From Halichondria panicea (lineage: Eukaryota; Porifera; Demospongiae; Suberitida; Halichondriidae), in assembly GCF_963675165.1 (NCBI RefSeq), contig NC_087385.1:1107501-1171500 (forward strand): a stretch of DNA of 64,000 nt. Direction: 5' to 3'. Numbering within the stretch: position 1 is the stretch's first letter; each line of letters opens with the position of its first letter. A model generated the notes under the pieces. The model made no database searches and was not told where the DNA came from. It worked only from the letters and a program-made list of their open reading frames with translations. Positions 12,128 through 23,635 of this stretch are shown here, piece after piece. Position numbers and translations under genes: made by a program.

Positions 12128-14015
12128 CAGTGCAACAACCAAAGAGAGTAGAACTTTTGATTTTTTACGCTTTTGTGAATATCCCCTTCTAAACTAAATG
12201 TGATTGGATCAATTTGAGTGCAGGTACTGAAAGTTCAACTATTGACGCTTCCATTGGACCACCACCTGTTACATCATCATTCCAAAATGGCTGCTAGAAT
12301 ATGTACATTGAAAATATGTTAGGCATGAAACTATCTTATATGTTTGAGTTAAGATCTGAAATTTGTTGTGCAAGTACTTCATTACCTTGTGCAACTTTTG
12401 AGCCTGCACTTCCGTTGGAGCTCAAAAGTTGCACAAGGTAATGAAGTACTTGCACAACAAATTTCAGATCTTAACTCAAACATATAAGAGATAGTTTCAT
12501 GCACATTTATTATTCTAGCAGCCATTTTGGAATGATGATTAGTAAAACCAGTAGGTTTTACATAGGGTTGGCAGTGGGTTTGCCCGTGTTTTAGCAATAT
12601 TTCAATTATTTTGACTCATGTTCAAACTGTTCTATCTCTGCAGGGAAAGGCCACATCAAGGAACTGGCTAAACATATAGTTTATTTAGCCTTTTCTCTCT
12701 TTGTATCTCTCATTTCATAATCCATGAACATTTTAATGAATGAATATTGTCATTTTAAAAATTGTACTATTTCGACGTTTCACCGCTCTTTGTCTGACTG
12801 ACTAAGTAAGTTTCTTGCCCAGCATTTGCTCCAAGTACAGCCATCTCCAGGACATTCTGCACAGGGTTTCCAAACGACTACAACCTGGATTACAAAGCGC
12901 TTCTTCAGATTTGCGATTGCTTCCACGAGGCAGATGACCTCTCAGTCTCTATTTCTCTTACCTAGACAATTCCGCCATCTTTAATGACTCAGCAATTGTG
13001 TTGTGGCCAAATAATAGATAGGCGTGGCTAAGAAATCATGCGCCCAGTGCTGTGCTTTTCCAGAGCCTGAGGTGTTGCTTTACTTCACACTGTTCAGCTC
13101 TAGCTCCCTTTCTCTGACAGGCATGCTATATGCACTGGCTAGATATCATGCTCTTAAAATGGCTGTCATTTAACACAAATTCAACATATCAAGCAATTAA
13201 TATTACTCATTACTATAATTATTAGTCCAGAGATATTCGAGAAGATATCTGATTAGTCCTGTCTTCTCTTCTTGAACTTCTGTACTGCCTCTTGACGTTC
13301 CACTTATGCATGTCATGATACGTAAATTTATACTTCTGTACTGAAAAAGAAAGGGAATCTGACTAGAAAAACATTTGCAATGTGAAAAATTGCTAGGATT
13401 GGCCAAGGGAACCACAAAAAAGCGTGGAAACAAGAAATCCGACAAGAGCATAACTCCAATCCGTTACAACGTCATAAACATGTACAATACATAGTATAGA
13501 CTGTGTTCCAGATCCATCTACCAGCTTCCATCCACCACATCATTCCATGCAGGTCACCAGTACGGTCCGTGCATGTTCTACGCATGGATGGACTGTGTGT
13601 ACCTGTGCTCAACACTGCATGTATTAGGAACATCAATTCATCACAAATCATCATGATTATAATTATGCCCGCACAATGGATGTATAATAAATATATATAG
13701 GGATTGGTCATCACCCCACCAGTAAAAATTGCGTGGTATATTGGCTGGGAAAAATGGAAAACTACAAGTACATGTGATTGACGTTGTAACGGATTGGAGT
13801 TATGCTCTCGTCTGATTTCTTGTTTCCACGCTTTTTTGTGGTTCCCTTGGCCAATCCTAGCAATTTTTCACATTGCAAATGTTTTTCTAGTCAGATGTCA
13901 TATGATGTAACAGGTGGTGGTCCAATGGAAGCCTGCACTCAAATTGATCCAATCACATTTAGTTTAACAAAAGCGTAAAAAATCAAAAGTTCTACTCTCT
14001 TTGGTTGTTGCACTG
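12128..14015. mobile_element. Long-TIR foldback element A, TA target site
   Basis: Begins CAGTGCAACAACCAAAGAG, ends with the complement, and is flanked by TA on both sides. Blocks 1 and 3 keep the empty site 'gatacatacttccac', so insertion postdates the block duplication. Long inverted arms run inwards. One internal palindrome is centred near 12415 and another inverted pair is at about 13340-13490 and 13770-13900, suggesting nested foldbacks. A TA target site suggests a Tc1/mariner-type transposase acting in trans. No transposase ORF is seen. Confidence 0.85.
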
Positions 14016-14064
14016 TACTTCCACTGTTTAAAAGAGAGCAATTAGATATATAACTTAGTGCTTA

Positions 14065-15291
14065 CAGTGCAACAACCAAAGAGAGTAGATTTTTTTTTTT
14101 GGTACACATTTTTTACATTTTGTGGCATATCTTCTAAAGTAAAAGTGATATGATCTATTTGAGTGCAGGTACTGAAAGTTCAACTATTGGCGCTTCCATT
14201 GGACCACCACCTGTTACATCACATGACATCATCAGTATAAAATGGCTGTCTGAAGATGTGTACTTCCGAAAATATGTTAGGAATAGAAGTAGCTTATTTG
14301 TTTGAGTTAAGATCTGAAATTTGTTGTGCATGTATCTGAGTATATTGCTCATCTTTTGAGCTTCAACGGAAGTCTGGGCTACTAGTAAGTTCTGAGATTT
14401 TGTTGTTTTTTGGTGGCAAATATGTTAGGAATACAACTTTCGATTTTATATTAGTTAAGGTCTGATTTTTGAGCAGCATGTACTACAATAGTGTACTTTT
14501 CATCTGTACTAACTTACAGGAGTTAGGCTAGCCTCTTCTTTGCTAGAGCGGCCCATCTTGTCAAAAACAGTGCTTTTTATGACTTTTGGGGCAATTTGGC
14601 TACATAGTAAGCTCAATTACCACGCCCCTGTGACACAGAATGACCAACACCAACTGTGTATTTGCAGGTAGACATCACATGACCTTTGGATGTAGCAAAT
14701 AACACAAGATGATTTGTGATGTCACAAATCAATGAATATCATTGCATACGTCAGCAAAAGTAGCAAAACGGAGCAAAATCACCATTTTTGACAAAAAGGG
14801 CCGCTCTAGCAAAGATAAGACTGGTCTAGCTCCTGTAAGTTAGTACAGATGAATTCTATGCTATTGTAGTACATGCTCCTCAAAAATCAGACCTTAACTA
14901 GCATAAAATCGAAAGTTGTATTCCTAACATATTTGCCACCAAAAAACAACAAAATTCAGTATTTCTCAGAACTTACTAGCAGCCCAGACTTCTGTTGAAG
15001 CTCAAAAGACGAGCAATATAGTCAGGTACATACACAATAAATTTCAGATCTTAACTCAAACAAATAAGCTACTTCTATTCCTAACATATTTTCGGAGGTA
15101 CACATCTTCAGACAGCCATTTCATAGTGATGATGTCATATGATGTAACAGGTGGTCCAATGGAAGCGCCAATAATTGAACTTTCAGTACCTGCACTCAAA
15201 TAGATCATATCACTTTTACTTCAGAAGATATGCCACAAAATGTGAAAAAAAAAAATAAAAAAAAAATCTACTCTCTTTGGTTGTTGCACTG
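14065..15291. mobile_element. Long-TIR foldback element B, TA target site
   Basis: Shares the CAGTGCAACAACCAAAGAG terminus and about 200 bp of arm with element A, inserted only 49 bp away in the same intron. Flanks are TA/TA and the empty site in block 3 is 'tagtgctgagcagtaac' near 31915. The arms fold nearly to the centre (around 14570-14800), where gctagagcggccc pairs with gggccgctctagc. Confidence 0.85.
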
Positions 15292-16147
15292 TAGCAGTAA
15301 CATATTAAGCAGTACGAGAATCTCTTGTACGTACCGTATCACCCAATTTTGTCCCAAATTTAATAAAATCCACTTGCCACCATTCCCACCCAGGTAGCCA
15401 TTATCCATACCTGGCACGTAGTAGCAATGTGTCTAGTGATGTACTCGACAGTGACTGGGTCCTCCGCGTTGAGTCTATGGCTCTGACACTCTACCCTCGC
15501 CTTGTTCACTAGCACTCGAGCATCAGCAGTGATACCAGCAAAGGCCAACACCACATGGTCGTCAAGGACACAGATCTTACGCACTGTACGAGCATCTTGA
15601 AGCTTGGCAAGGGCTCTCTTCTCCACAGCCAGCACAACAGTATCCTCACCCCTCACTGCCAACTGGACAAATACACAGCTCTTGAAATAACAATTTGGTC
15701 AAAAATTATCACAGAAAACAAGACTTAAAATACTAAAATAGTTGAACAATCTGCCGTAACGATTGGACAAAGGAGTGCGCTATCATGCTTATACATATGA
15801 AAACATGTGTGTGTGTGTGTCAGCAGTGATACCAGCAAAGGCCAACACCACATGGTCGTCAAGGACACAGATCTTACGCACTGTACGAGCATCTTGAAGC
15901 TTGGCAAGGGCTCTCTTCTCCACAGCCAGCACAACAGTATCCTCACCCCTCACTGCCAACTGGACAAATACACAGCTCTTGAAATAACAATTTGGTCAAA
16001 AATTATCACAGAAAACAAGACTTAAAATACTAAAATAGTTGAACAATCCGCCGTAACGATTGGACAAAGGAGTGCGCTATCATGCTTATACATATGAAAA
16101 CATGTGTGTGTGTGTGTGTGTGTGTAGGTGCTTTATATACATGGTTA

Positions 16148-16288
<141 letters not shown>

Positions 16289-16884
16289 TTACAACTCAGC
16301 ACATGGCCTTAATGAGACCACGCCTAGCTTTTAACTATAAACTGGCAGAGGAGGCGCGAAGCACTTAACCTTTGCTCATTAGGTCTCTAATTGCCGTTGT
16401 GTTAATTGCATGCCAGTCTCATGAATTAGCCGCCCTTCCTAAGTGAGAGACCTAGGAAGGGCGGCTGATTTGTGAGACTATTACCAACAAGCTGAAAGAC
16501 ATCATGCAAGACAGCTTGGAGCAAAGACTTTGCCATCAATAGAATCATGTCAGGGAACACTCCAAAACAACCAGCTATAAGAAGCCATCATCTATGATTA
16601 AAAGAAGTTATATCCAGGACCATGCATGTACCACAGCAGAAGAGCCTGAGGCCTCCTTTTACAATGTATATACGTATAAAGTGGACCGTACATGCATGCT
16701 ACATGCAACAAAGGCCAGCTATTGAGAAGCCTGGCCAAAATCTCATCCGCCCTGTGTTCGACTGTGGGAGGGAGCAGCTCAATACTTGACTGAAAGTGGT
16801 CGCAAAGCAGCTAGGCTAAACGCACAAGTTAGTTTTATTCTCTGTTTTACGTTTTAATAATCCATTCTCATTCACACAGTTAAT

Positions 16885-17259
16885 GTGCATGTGACGCTCA
16901 TTCAACTCCAAAATGATCTTGTTGTTGCCAAACCAGTTCAAGATACGACAAGAAATGAAGATTTTGATGAGCTCGAGCATTCTTCCTCATTAGTATTCAC
17001 ACCTGAGTTTGCCAATGTGGTCAATGCCGATGGATTGAGAATTAAAGACGACAAGGTGTTTGTTATTTGGAAGTGGCAGGTGCTACATCCACAAGACAAG
17101 ACGGTAATAATAGTGAGGGGAATTGCTGTTTGTTTTCGGCCAACGGAACCCCGGACTATTCAGACGCAGAGTCTGAAACAGTCACACACCATACCTTTCA
17201 AGGTGATCGGATGTATTAATATATCCAGAAGTACTCTGAAAAGCAAGTGTACTTACTGA
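16885..17259 (+). CDS. Hypothetical ORF carried inside the TIR element
   Basis: A 124-codon ORF, preceded by a plausible acceptor (ttcacacag), so it may be a terminal exon. It has no low complexity. Segments such as FDELEHSSSLVFTPEFANVV and DDKVFVIWKWQVLHPQDK look protein-like. I do not recognise a transposase or any other domain. It could be a captured host exon or a decayed element gene. Nothing similar occurs elsewhere in the window. Confidence 0.35.
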   Translation: MHVTLIQLQNDLVVAKPVQDTTRNEDFDELEHSSSLVFTPEFANVVNADGLRIKDDKVFVIWKWQVLHPQDKTVIIVRGIAVCFRPTEPRTIQTQSLKQSHTIPFKVIGCINISRSTLKSKCTY

Positions 17260-17770
17260 CGAAGGTGTCCCTGTACCTATATATAGAAGTACATGTTGAA
17301 CCTGACAATTCTGTGACTCCAAATGCAATTGCGTTGTAGACGGTTCCTTTGGATACGTAGTGAAGGAAGCACTAGCTGGATGCTGTGTACGATGCCCTCA
17401 TAAGGAATGACATGACTGTTTAACATTCAAGTGGGTCAAATATGTCAGTGACTCACTGGTATATACCGTGTGGGCCCAGGTTTTTTTTGCTAACATAACA
17501 ACGAAAGGTGTATGGCCATCAAATTAATGTTGAAGTACACATTAAATACTGTTGTCGCCTAACCTAATTTTGCGTTGATCATTTCCAATGACTGCATTAA
17601 TTTAACACTCGCACGACTATAACAATCATGTTCTAATAGCATTGTTCATTGCTCATGTCATTTTTTGTTGTACATTTCTATTGAAATTCGACCAAGTGCA
17701 GCAATAACATGCATCATATAATTATACACGTATTAATAGCTGTTAGCCATGAATACAATGCTCATGATTA

Positions 17771-18044
17771 GGCCACTCCAAGTGATATTCTGGTTTCTGG
17801 TCCACCGCCCGCATCAGATTTTATTCTTGGATTTCTATCTCATTATTGGATTTCTATCTCATTATTTCTACTACGCATGCGCAGGATGGTCCATGCGGTA
17901 CAAAATAGTGTGATAATGATATTCATTTGAAAAATAATGAGTTCATAAGGTGAAATTGATAATGACATAATGAGAAAAGCCGCCCGCCCGCATGCAATTA
18001 GAAAAACTTCAGGACCAGAAACCAGAGTATCACTTGGAGTGGCC
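17771..18044. mobile_element. Harbinger-like MITE with TTA target site
   Basis: 274-bp palindromic element: GGCCACTCCAAGTGATA at the left, complement at the right, flanked by TTA on both sides. A three-base TWA target fits PIF/Harbinger. It is nested in the 16346-18530 element. A related copy with the same target type is at 42248-43147. Confidence 0.8.
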
Positions 18045-18530
18045 TTATCAATGTCCAATTTTTTAATAGTTGTGGTCAGTTATATTGCAGTAACTTGTGA
18101 GGGAGGATGATCAACTGGCACATTGTAGTATATATTCGCACGTACATCAAATGAAGGCATTTGATAAAACAGTAATAATTGATGGCAACGAGGGATCCAT
18201 TCATTTGGGAGAACTTTCCTCCAATTTTACTTGACGGTGCCGGTGTGAAGTGTAAAATGTGCCCACCATATCTCTGAAGAAGCATTCCACATCTCACATC
18301 TTCAGTTGTGGAAGCTCTTGAATGCTTGATATCTCCTCAGTGCAAGTGAGAGAGATCTTTATAGCAGTTCACTCCTGTGCCCAAGGTTAGGCTCTTGAAT
18401 CAGCCGCCCTTCTCAAGGTCTCTCCCCCCTCAGGTAGGAAGGGCGGCTAATTCCTGAGGCTGGCATGCAATTAACACAACGGCAATTAGAGACCTGATTA
18501 GCAAAGGTTAAGTGCTTCGCGCCTCCTCTG

Positions 18531-18653
18531 ATAAACTGGTGTCACAAAAGGGGCGAGGCTGGGTGAGCTCTAAATATTTTGTTGTTCTCTAGCTCTAGCT
18601 CTGTTCTACTAGACTAGATCTATAGTTCTATGCTGTGCTGGTCTTTTCAAGCT
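18531..18653. promoter_or_regulatory. KCK2-side half of the split promoter
   Basis: Contains the GC-box-like GGGGCGAGGC at 18550-18559 and CTAGCTCTAGCTCT, homologous to 3020-3150. The 2.2-kb TIR element separates it from the PSMA7-side half (16259-16345). Confidence 0.4.
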
Positions 18654-18860
18654 ATGTCCACCAAGCTACCCATTATGTAAGTAGAATTATCAATGTAGAT
18701 GTAGAATGAAACATAGGAATTAATTTATATAGCAATCCATATCATATCCATTCTGTCAGTGTGTGTGTATCTCTCATGCACACACTCTGTCTAGTGTATT
18801 AGTGTTGAGTAGATTCTCAGTACATAATGTGTACACTCTGTTTCCTCACTCTTGCAGGTA

Positions 18861-21800
18861 ATGGATGCTCCCATTGAACCATCACCTCGTTCCGGTACAT
18901 TCTCTACTGCAGCTGATGGACGCCATTACTATTGGAGGGGGAAGGGTCCAGGACGAGGGTCTAACATCATTGCTGTGTATGATCCAAGCACTGAGCTGTG
19001 GAGCCTCTTGCCCACCACTGGAACTCTACCCCCTGGAAAGTTTGGTGGTTGCTCTGTTTGTGTAGGTCGTTGCCTGTACACCTTCGGTGGTTCGGATGGG
19101 TCTTCTTACGTCAATGACATGAGCAAGCTTGATCTGGACACTCTCCAGTGGACCAAAATCAAAACCTCTGGTAGTCAGCCTATGAAAAAGGCTTACTGTG
19201 GACTTGTCTGTGTGAATGAGAGAACTCTGTGCTGCATTGGAGGATACGGTATTGAGGGCACCACACAACCAGGATCAACATTCACCAGACACACTGATGG
19301 ACGTGGATGGACAAATGAGTTTCACTTCTTCAATGTTGAAAATGGTAATGCTATCCCTCCTGATTTACTACTATCCCTTTGTTATTTTATTGACTCTAAC
19401 TTCTCCAGGTGTCTGGTCATCCCCTGAGCTCAGAGGAGAGAGACCTCCTCCCTGTAGTGGCTTCACCTTCACCATGGTGGACAAACACAGGGCAGTCCTC
19501 TTTGGAGGGCGCCAACCTGGCTGTGATTGTAGAGTCAATGATGTCTACCTATTTAATTTGAGGGACATGGTAAGTTAGTAAAATATGAAATATTCATACA
19601 CAACTTAATAATGTGTGTACACTGTGTGTAGGAGGTCACTAAGGTGAAGCCAGTACAGGAAGAGCCATGGCCAGTGGGGAGGTCACTCCATGCTGCCTGT
19701 TGTCTCAACTATGACCAGGACCACCCTCAACTACTGATGTATGGACGACTGGATAATGACGACAAGACACTGGGGGACATGTGGACACTGGATGCGGACA
19801 CTGGCAAGTGGACAGAGGTGAGGATGGTGGTTTAGACCTACAATACAGCAGTGATACCACAACTGTTTCAGCCTGAGACTAAGTTTTAACGTCGTAAACA
19901 TGTCTCTGACTTAATGCGTGGGTGTATGCTACACATGTACTTTGTACCACCTATAATGCATATCAGCAGTCATTGTCTTCCTTACATTTTGTACCTCCAG
20001 GTGACACCTCCTGAGTCAATGACACCACGTTACCTCCACTCCATCACTGCCACCAGTCTGGGACCAGGACTCACTGAGGTCCTCGTGTTTGGAGGCCGTC
20101 GGGAGTGGAGTGGAGATAACATTGCAGAGACCACCATACTGAGATTTGGTGAGCAGCTACAGCTAGCAGAGGCGTAGGAAGCAATTTTGCATTGGTCAGG
20201 CAATTAATATTATTGCGCAAACATTACTATGAACTTTGAACTCAATCATAGATTGCGATGTCATCAGATTCTAAATAGTGCCAGTTTTTGTAGTAGTCTA
20301 GCTAAGCAGCGCAGAATCATAGAATCTAGCTAGACAAGAGACTACTTGTAGACTACATCTATAAAGACAAGCTAGAAATATTGGTCAGGCATTTGCCTGG
20401 GCTGCCCCCCTGCTCCTACACCACTGGCTAGTTATTCTGGCAACTATTGTTCAGGGTTTCATATAGGATTTTTAGTTGCGAGGGCGAACATTTGAGATGC
20501 AATTTGTGTTTCAAACCATACTTCTTTTAATAGAGATTGTAGAGAGAAAATCATACATATGACATCATTAATTTTTCACATTTCTGGAGGTGGGATATCC
20601 AATCTGCACCTTAATTAATGGGAAATCCCAGGCCGCCCCCTCATCTCTATGAAACCCTGTTGTTTGTTAGACACTAGTTGAATACACATGGGAAAGTGCC
20701 TCAGAGGAGGTATACTATGGGACTTAGTATATCTGCATCTTACTTAGTATATATCTTGTTGTCAAGTAATTGTAATTAGTCAAACCTCGGGGGCAAAGTT
20801 GGGCATGTGCACTATTTACTAGTATCTAAATGAGTGTGTGTCCATGTGTCAGGCAATCTTGTAGTACACTTGCTACACTTGGGATACTGAAGCAGTGCCT
20901 TTGGAAATCTAAATCCTCAATCCTATAAACACCTCAAACAGAGTTTATAATTATAGACAACGTCAAGTACACATTACATTAGTCAATCATTTTTGTATGC
21001 ATAATTGTACTACATTTTTTCTTTTTCTTTCCTACAGAGTTGACTGGACCCTCAGTGTCTGTTGCTGGACCCTCGGCTGGGAAGTGGGCTCTCGTGGATG
21101 TGGCCCACAACGACACTAGAGGCTCCGCCCAGCGACTGAGTGAGAAGAGGATCAGACAAGCAACTGCTCGTGCCTCATCAGTCAGTGAGACCAGCGACCA
21201 CTCCTCTCAAGACCGGATTAGAGTTCTGGAACAACAGTTACGAGCAGCAGAGCAGAGAGAGCACGATACACAACGTCGCCACCAACTACAGTTGGAAGAA
21301 AAGGATCGAGAATTGGCCACTAAAGATCTTGAATTGGCTACACAAGCTGGAGAATTGGTAACGAAAGATCTTGAATTGACCGAAGCCAACCGTCGCCATG
21401 AAGATGCCGAGGAAAGAGCGCAACTGGCAGAGCAAAGAGAGCAAGCGACTCAAAATCGCTCTGAACAATTGTTGCAAGAAAAGGATCGGGTATTGGTGAT
21501 AAAAGAACGAGAATCATATGATGCCAACCATCGCCGTGCAGATGCTGAGAGGAGAGTCCAGGAGCTGATTGCTGAAATCGAACGACTTCAAGAAAGCCTC
21601 CAAGAGCTTACTGCTGAAAATGGGAGGTTAAACAGGAGAGCCCAGCTGGCAGAGGAGCGAGCAGAGGGTCTGGAGACTCAGTGGGTGGTCCATCGCGAGG
21701 ATATCACAATGACAGAGAGACAGCTCGGTGGAGGAGGATGGGGGGTCGTCAAAGTGGCCAAGTTCCGAGGAATCGAGGTGGCAGCCAAGACACTGTACGA

Positions 21801-22425
21801 GCAGCTCACTTCCGTGTATTATCGACGCATGTTTATTCGTGAGATGAACATGGCGGCTCGTCTGCGACACCCACACCTGGTCCAGTTCATAGGAGCCACG
21901 CTGGAGGGGGAGATGATCATCCTGACAGAGCTCATGGCCACCAGTCTGAGGAGGGTGCTGGAGGGAGGTCGTATCTCACGTGAACACATCCTCTCCATCT
22001 CTGTGCAGGTCTGTCAAGCCCTCAACTATCTCCACCTCATGCAGCCAGACCCAGTGATCCATCGTGACATCAGCAGTGCAAACGTCCTCCTCAACCCTCT
22101 ACCCAATGGCCGCTGGAGTACAAAGGTCACAGACTACGGCTCAGTGAACACCCTGCGGATGTTAAACACTGTCAATCCAGGGAGTCCTGTATACGCTGCC
22201 CCTGAGGCCGATAACCCGTCGCTCCAGTCAACCAAGATGGACATGTTCAGTCTGGGGGTGCTCCTGATCGAGATGTGTTCTGGCCAGTTTCCGAGCCAGG
22301 AAGAACGCGAGAGCTTATTCCTCACCATCCAAGACCGTCAGTTCTCTGACATCATCAGTCGCTGTATCGATAGAGAGAGAGACAATCGACCAACCGCTCG
22401 ACAACTGTTGAATGAACTACAGTAG
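18861..22425 (+). CDS. KCK2: kelch propeller - coiled coil - TKL-like kinase
   Basis: Exons 18861-19344, 19409-19569, 19632-19817, 20001-20148 and 21038-22425 give 2,367 nt and 788 aa, the longest copy. The first coding intron is 64 nt. Residues 1-330 are six kelch repeats. About 385-545 is a long coiled coil with repeated units such as EKDRELATKDLEL. The kinase spans roughly 551-788 with LGGGGWGVVKV, VAAKTL, HRDISSANVLL, DYG and AAPEA. Relative to KCK1 its kelch loops carry SG for YR (blade 1), KF for EY (blade 2), Y for V (blade 3), SL for AG (blade 5) and YL for YR (blade 6). Two MITEs lie in intron 4. The catalytic Lys, HRD Asp and DYG Asp are all present, so it is probably an active kinase. 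Confidence 0.87.
20167..20426. mobile_element. MITE with CAGAGGCGTAGGA end (KCK2 intron 4)
   Basis: Imperfect terminal repeats, CAGAGGCGTAGGA and TCCTACACCACTG, are flanked by GCTAG duplications. The KCK3 empty site reads 'acagctagttatt'. It inserted only 18 bp after the exon 4 donor, which remains intact. Confidence 0.65.
20452..20659. mobile_element. MITE with CAGGGTTTCATA termini (KCK2 intron 4)
   Basis: 208-bp orthologue of 4699-4828. It and its KCK3 partner share an internal segment (attgtagagagaaaatc) that KCK1 lacks. Confidence 0.75.
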
Positions 22426-22675
22426 AACTGCACTAGATAGATAGTTTTGTTCATCTACTAAATTGGAGTTTTTTTTTTACGTTGTTGTATTATAATTATC
22501 TCAAATTATGTGTTTTTGTCATTGTTTTAGCCAAGGCATAAATTGATATTGATTGAGAAGAGACAATACTGGATAAAGGAGGGGGTGGGGATGGTGGGTG
22601 AGATATAATTATTGCTGATTCAGCTTTCCCATTGAACCCTGACCTGTCACAATAATAGCATCTGGCTGGGATATG

Positions 22676-23635
22676 ATGGAGTCCATTGAAAGAAGCTCTC
22701 ATAAAGTTGTTGTGGAGCAAGCTAAGAGACTATTGTGTGACCTGTTAGCTGACCCCTTCCTCAGTGACATCTCCCCCACGGCCACTCATGATGAGGTGGC
22801 CTCACAGCTCGCCCTGGAGCAAGGAAGGGCCATCACTGTGCATGTGAGGCGGTTTGATGATCAAGTACTTTGTAAGCGTATGAATGTGTGTATATAGTCC
22901 ATGTAAGATGTAACCAACCATGAATTATCCAAGTGAGTCAGTGCATGCTTTGCAATGTGCATTTGCGTGTATGTCTTTTTTAGATTATATTTGCGATAAT
23001 TATAAGACCAACCAGACAACGCACAACTAGCTGTGTGTTAATGAATGTGATGTTATATTCCAGCTGTGATAGTGCTCCAAGGTGCAACGGTGGGTGACCT
23101 CATACGTACTGTACAGAGGTCGGTGATGAAGCAGCTGTCACTGGCCGGCAGGACCACACCCATTAGTTGGTATGCATGGCTGGAGCTTATTCTGTAGAAT
23201 CCCCTTATTGAGTGGACACATTTTGGGGAACATAGTTTTTCCTTTAATTGTTGAGTGGTTGTTTTGTATTCAGACTGTTGATTTGGCCTGGGCTCTATGT
23301 AATTATCGTAACTATAGCCTTTCTTTATGTTTCAGAGATGGCTACTGTGATCTATATTATCATACTCTTTTACAGGAGGTCTGTGTGGAGGAGGTATGCA
23401 TTGTCCACTGGGCAGACATTGCTTAGCAACAGAAAGGCTAAATTAGTCAGGTAAATTTCTTATTCCTAATAGATGTGCCTGGCTGCATGAATCTGCTACC
23501 TTACTAGTACTAACATTATTATAACCAATTGTTTAATTAATTGTCTTCCTTCTATTCAGCCTGGGGATTGGTAATCGTTCAGAAGTGCAATTTGTCAAGA
23601 AACTGAGACTAAAGAATGACCAACACAGACACTAA
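22676..23635 (+). CDS. SNRNP25: U11/U12 snRNP 25 kDa protein, copy 2
   Basis: Exons 22676-22871, 23064-23169, 23376-23450 and 23560-23635 sum to 453 nt and 150 aa, with the same phases as copy 1. An extra ATG directly upstream could add one Met. It differs from copy 1 at a few positions: QLALEQ for QLTLEQ, LAGRT for LADRT, LVSLGIG for LVGLGIG, KNDQH for KNGQH. Introns are most like copy 4. No disabling change is seen. Confidence 0.87.

Larger units (their letters stand above)
16346..18530. mobile_element. 2.2-kb TIR element with 9-bp target duplication
   Basis: Terminal inverted repeats of about 95 bp start CAGAGGAGGCGCGAAGC at both ends, flanked by the exact 9-bp duplication ATAAACTGG (16337-16345 and 18531-18539). 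Each end also has a subterminal hairpin built on AGCCGCCCTTCCT. A 9-bp duplication and long TIRs fit a non-autonomous Mutator-like element; that class call is inference. It sits inside the PSMA7/KCK2 promoter region and carries a 124-codon ORF and a nested element. Confidence 0.8.

Noticed and set aside
12128-14015. Transposase gene within the foldback elements
   Set aside because: The ORFs are short, lie in inverted-repeat arms and show no DDE/D-type motifs.
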